Origin: Bacillota bacterium
Lineage (GTDB): Bacteria; Bacillota; Clostridia; DSM-8532
NCBI GenBank assembly: GCA_023446675.1
Contig: JAEXPO010000401.1
Span: 1-6,552 of the forward strand
DNA: 6,552 nucleotides
Reading direction: 5' to 3'
The translations under genes and the position numbers were made by a program. Numbering within the stretch: position 1 is the first letter of the stretch; every line of letters begins with the position of its first letter. The notes beneath the pieces were generated by a model. The model saw only the letters and a program-made list of their open reading frames with translations, was not told the DNA's origin and ran no database searches. This document shows, in pieces, positions 6,487 through 6,552 of the stretch.

Positions 6487-6552
6487 CGAAATCTTAATGC
6501 CGAGCCTGTTTTTTAAACAGCGCGAAGTGGTATATGTAGTGCAGATATATAA

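Noticed and set aside
6506..6520. CTGTTT/AAACAG inverted repeat after thiI as a terminator
   Set aside because: The stem has mostly A-T pairs and no U tract follows it, so termination is not supported. The operon may end, or continue, beyond the window.

Overview
The window looks like chromosomal sequence from an anaerobic Gram-positive bacterium of the Bacillota, most likely a member of the Clostridia. Three things point there: strong AGGAG-type ribosome binding sites, an rph-rdgB-yfcE gene run like the rph-ysnA-ysnB run of Bacillus subtilis, and a cysteine desulfurase next to a ThiI without a rhodanese domain. Long Thr-Pro linkers in a wall enzyme are also common in clostridia. The species cannot be named from the sequence. 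All supported genes are on the + strand. I see no mobile element, CRISPR array, tRNA or rRNA.

Positions 1-1901 hold the 3' part of a cell-wall amidase gene whose 5' end lies outside the window. It encodes three AMIN-like beta-rich modules, separated in two places by Thr/Pro/Ser linkers, followed by a complete zinc amidase domain (Amidase_3). A clear intrinsic terminator follows at 1925-1953.

Positions 1954-2202 hold no convincing gene. The stretch contains short tandem duplications, two weak promoter candidates and a cluster of phased AACAT repeats just before rph. A new transcription unit probably starts here.

Positions 2203-6486 hold five closely packed genes: rph (RNase PH, tRNA 3' end trimming), rdgB (ITP/XTP pyrophosphatase, nucleotide pool cleaning), a YfcE-type metallophosphoesterase, a NifS/IscS-type cysteine desulfurase, and thiI (tRNA 4-thiouridine synthesis). 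Gaps are 61, -4, 30 and 57 bases, with no terminator between them, so one operon is the simplest reading. The desulfurase probably supplies persulfide sulfur to ThiI. Along with RNase PH this gives the unit a tRNA maturation and modification theme, with rdgB and yfcE as housekeeping companions.

I found no clearly undescribed system. The points most worth checking are a hairpin that would bury the rdgB ribosome binding site, the phased repeats ahead of rph, and a perfect 18-bp tandem repeat inside the amidase linker.
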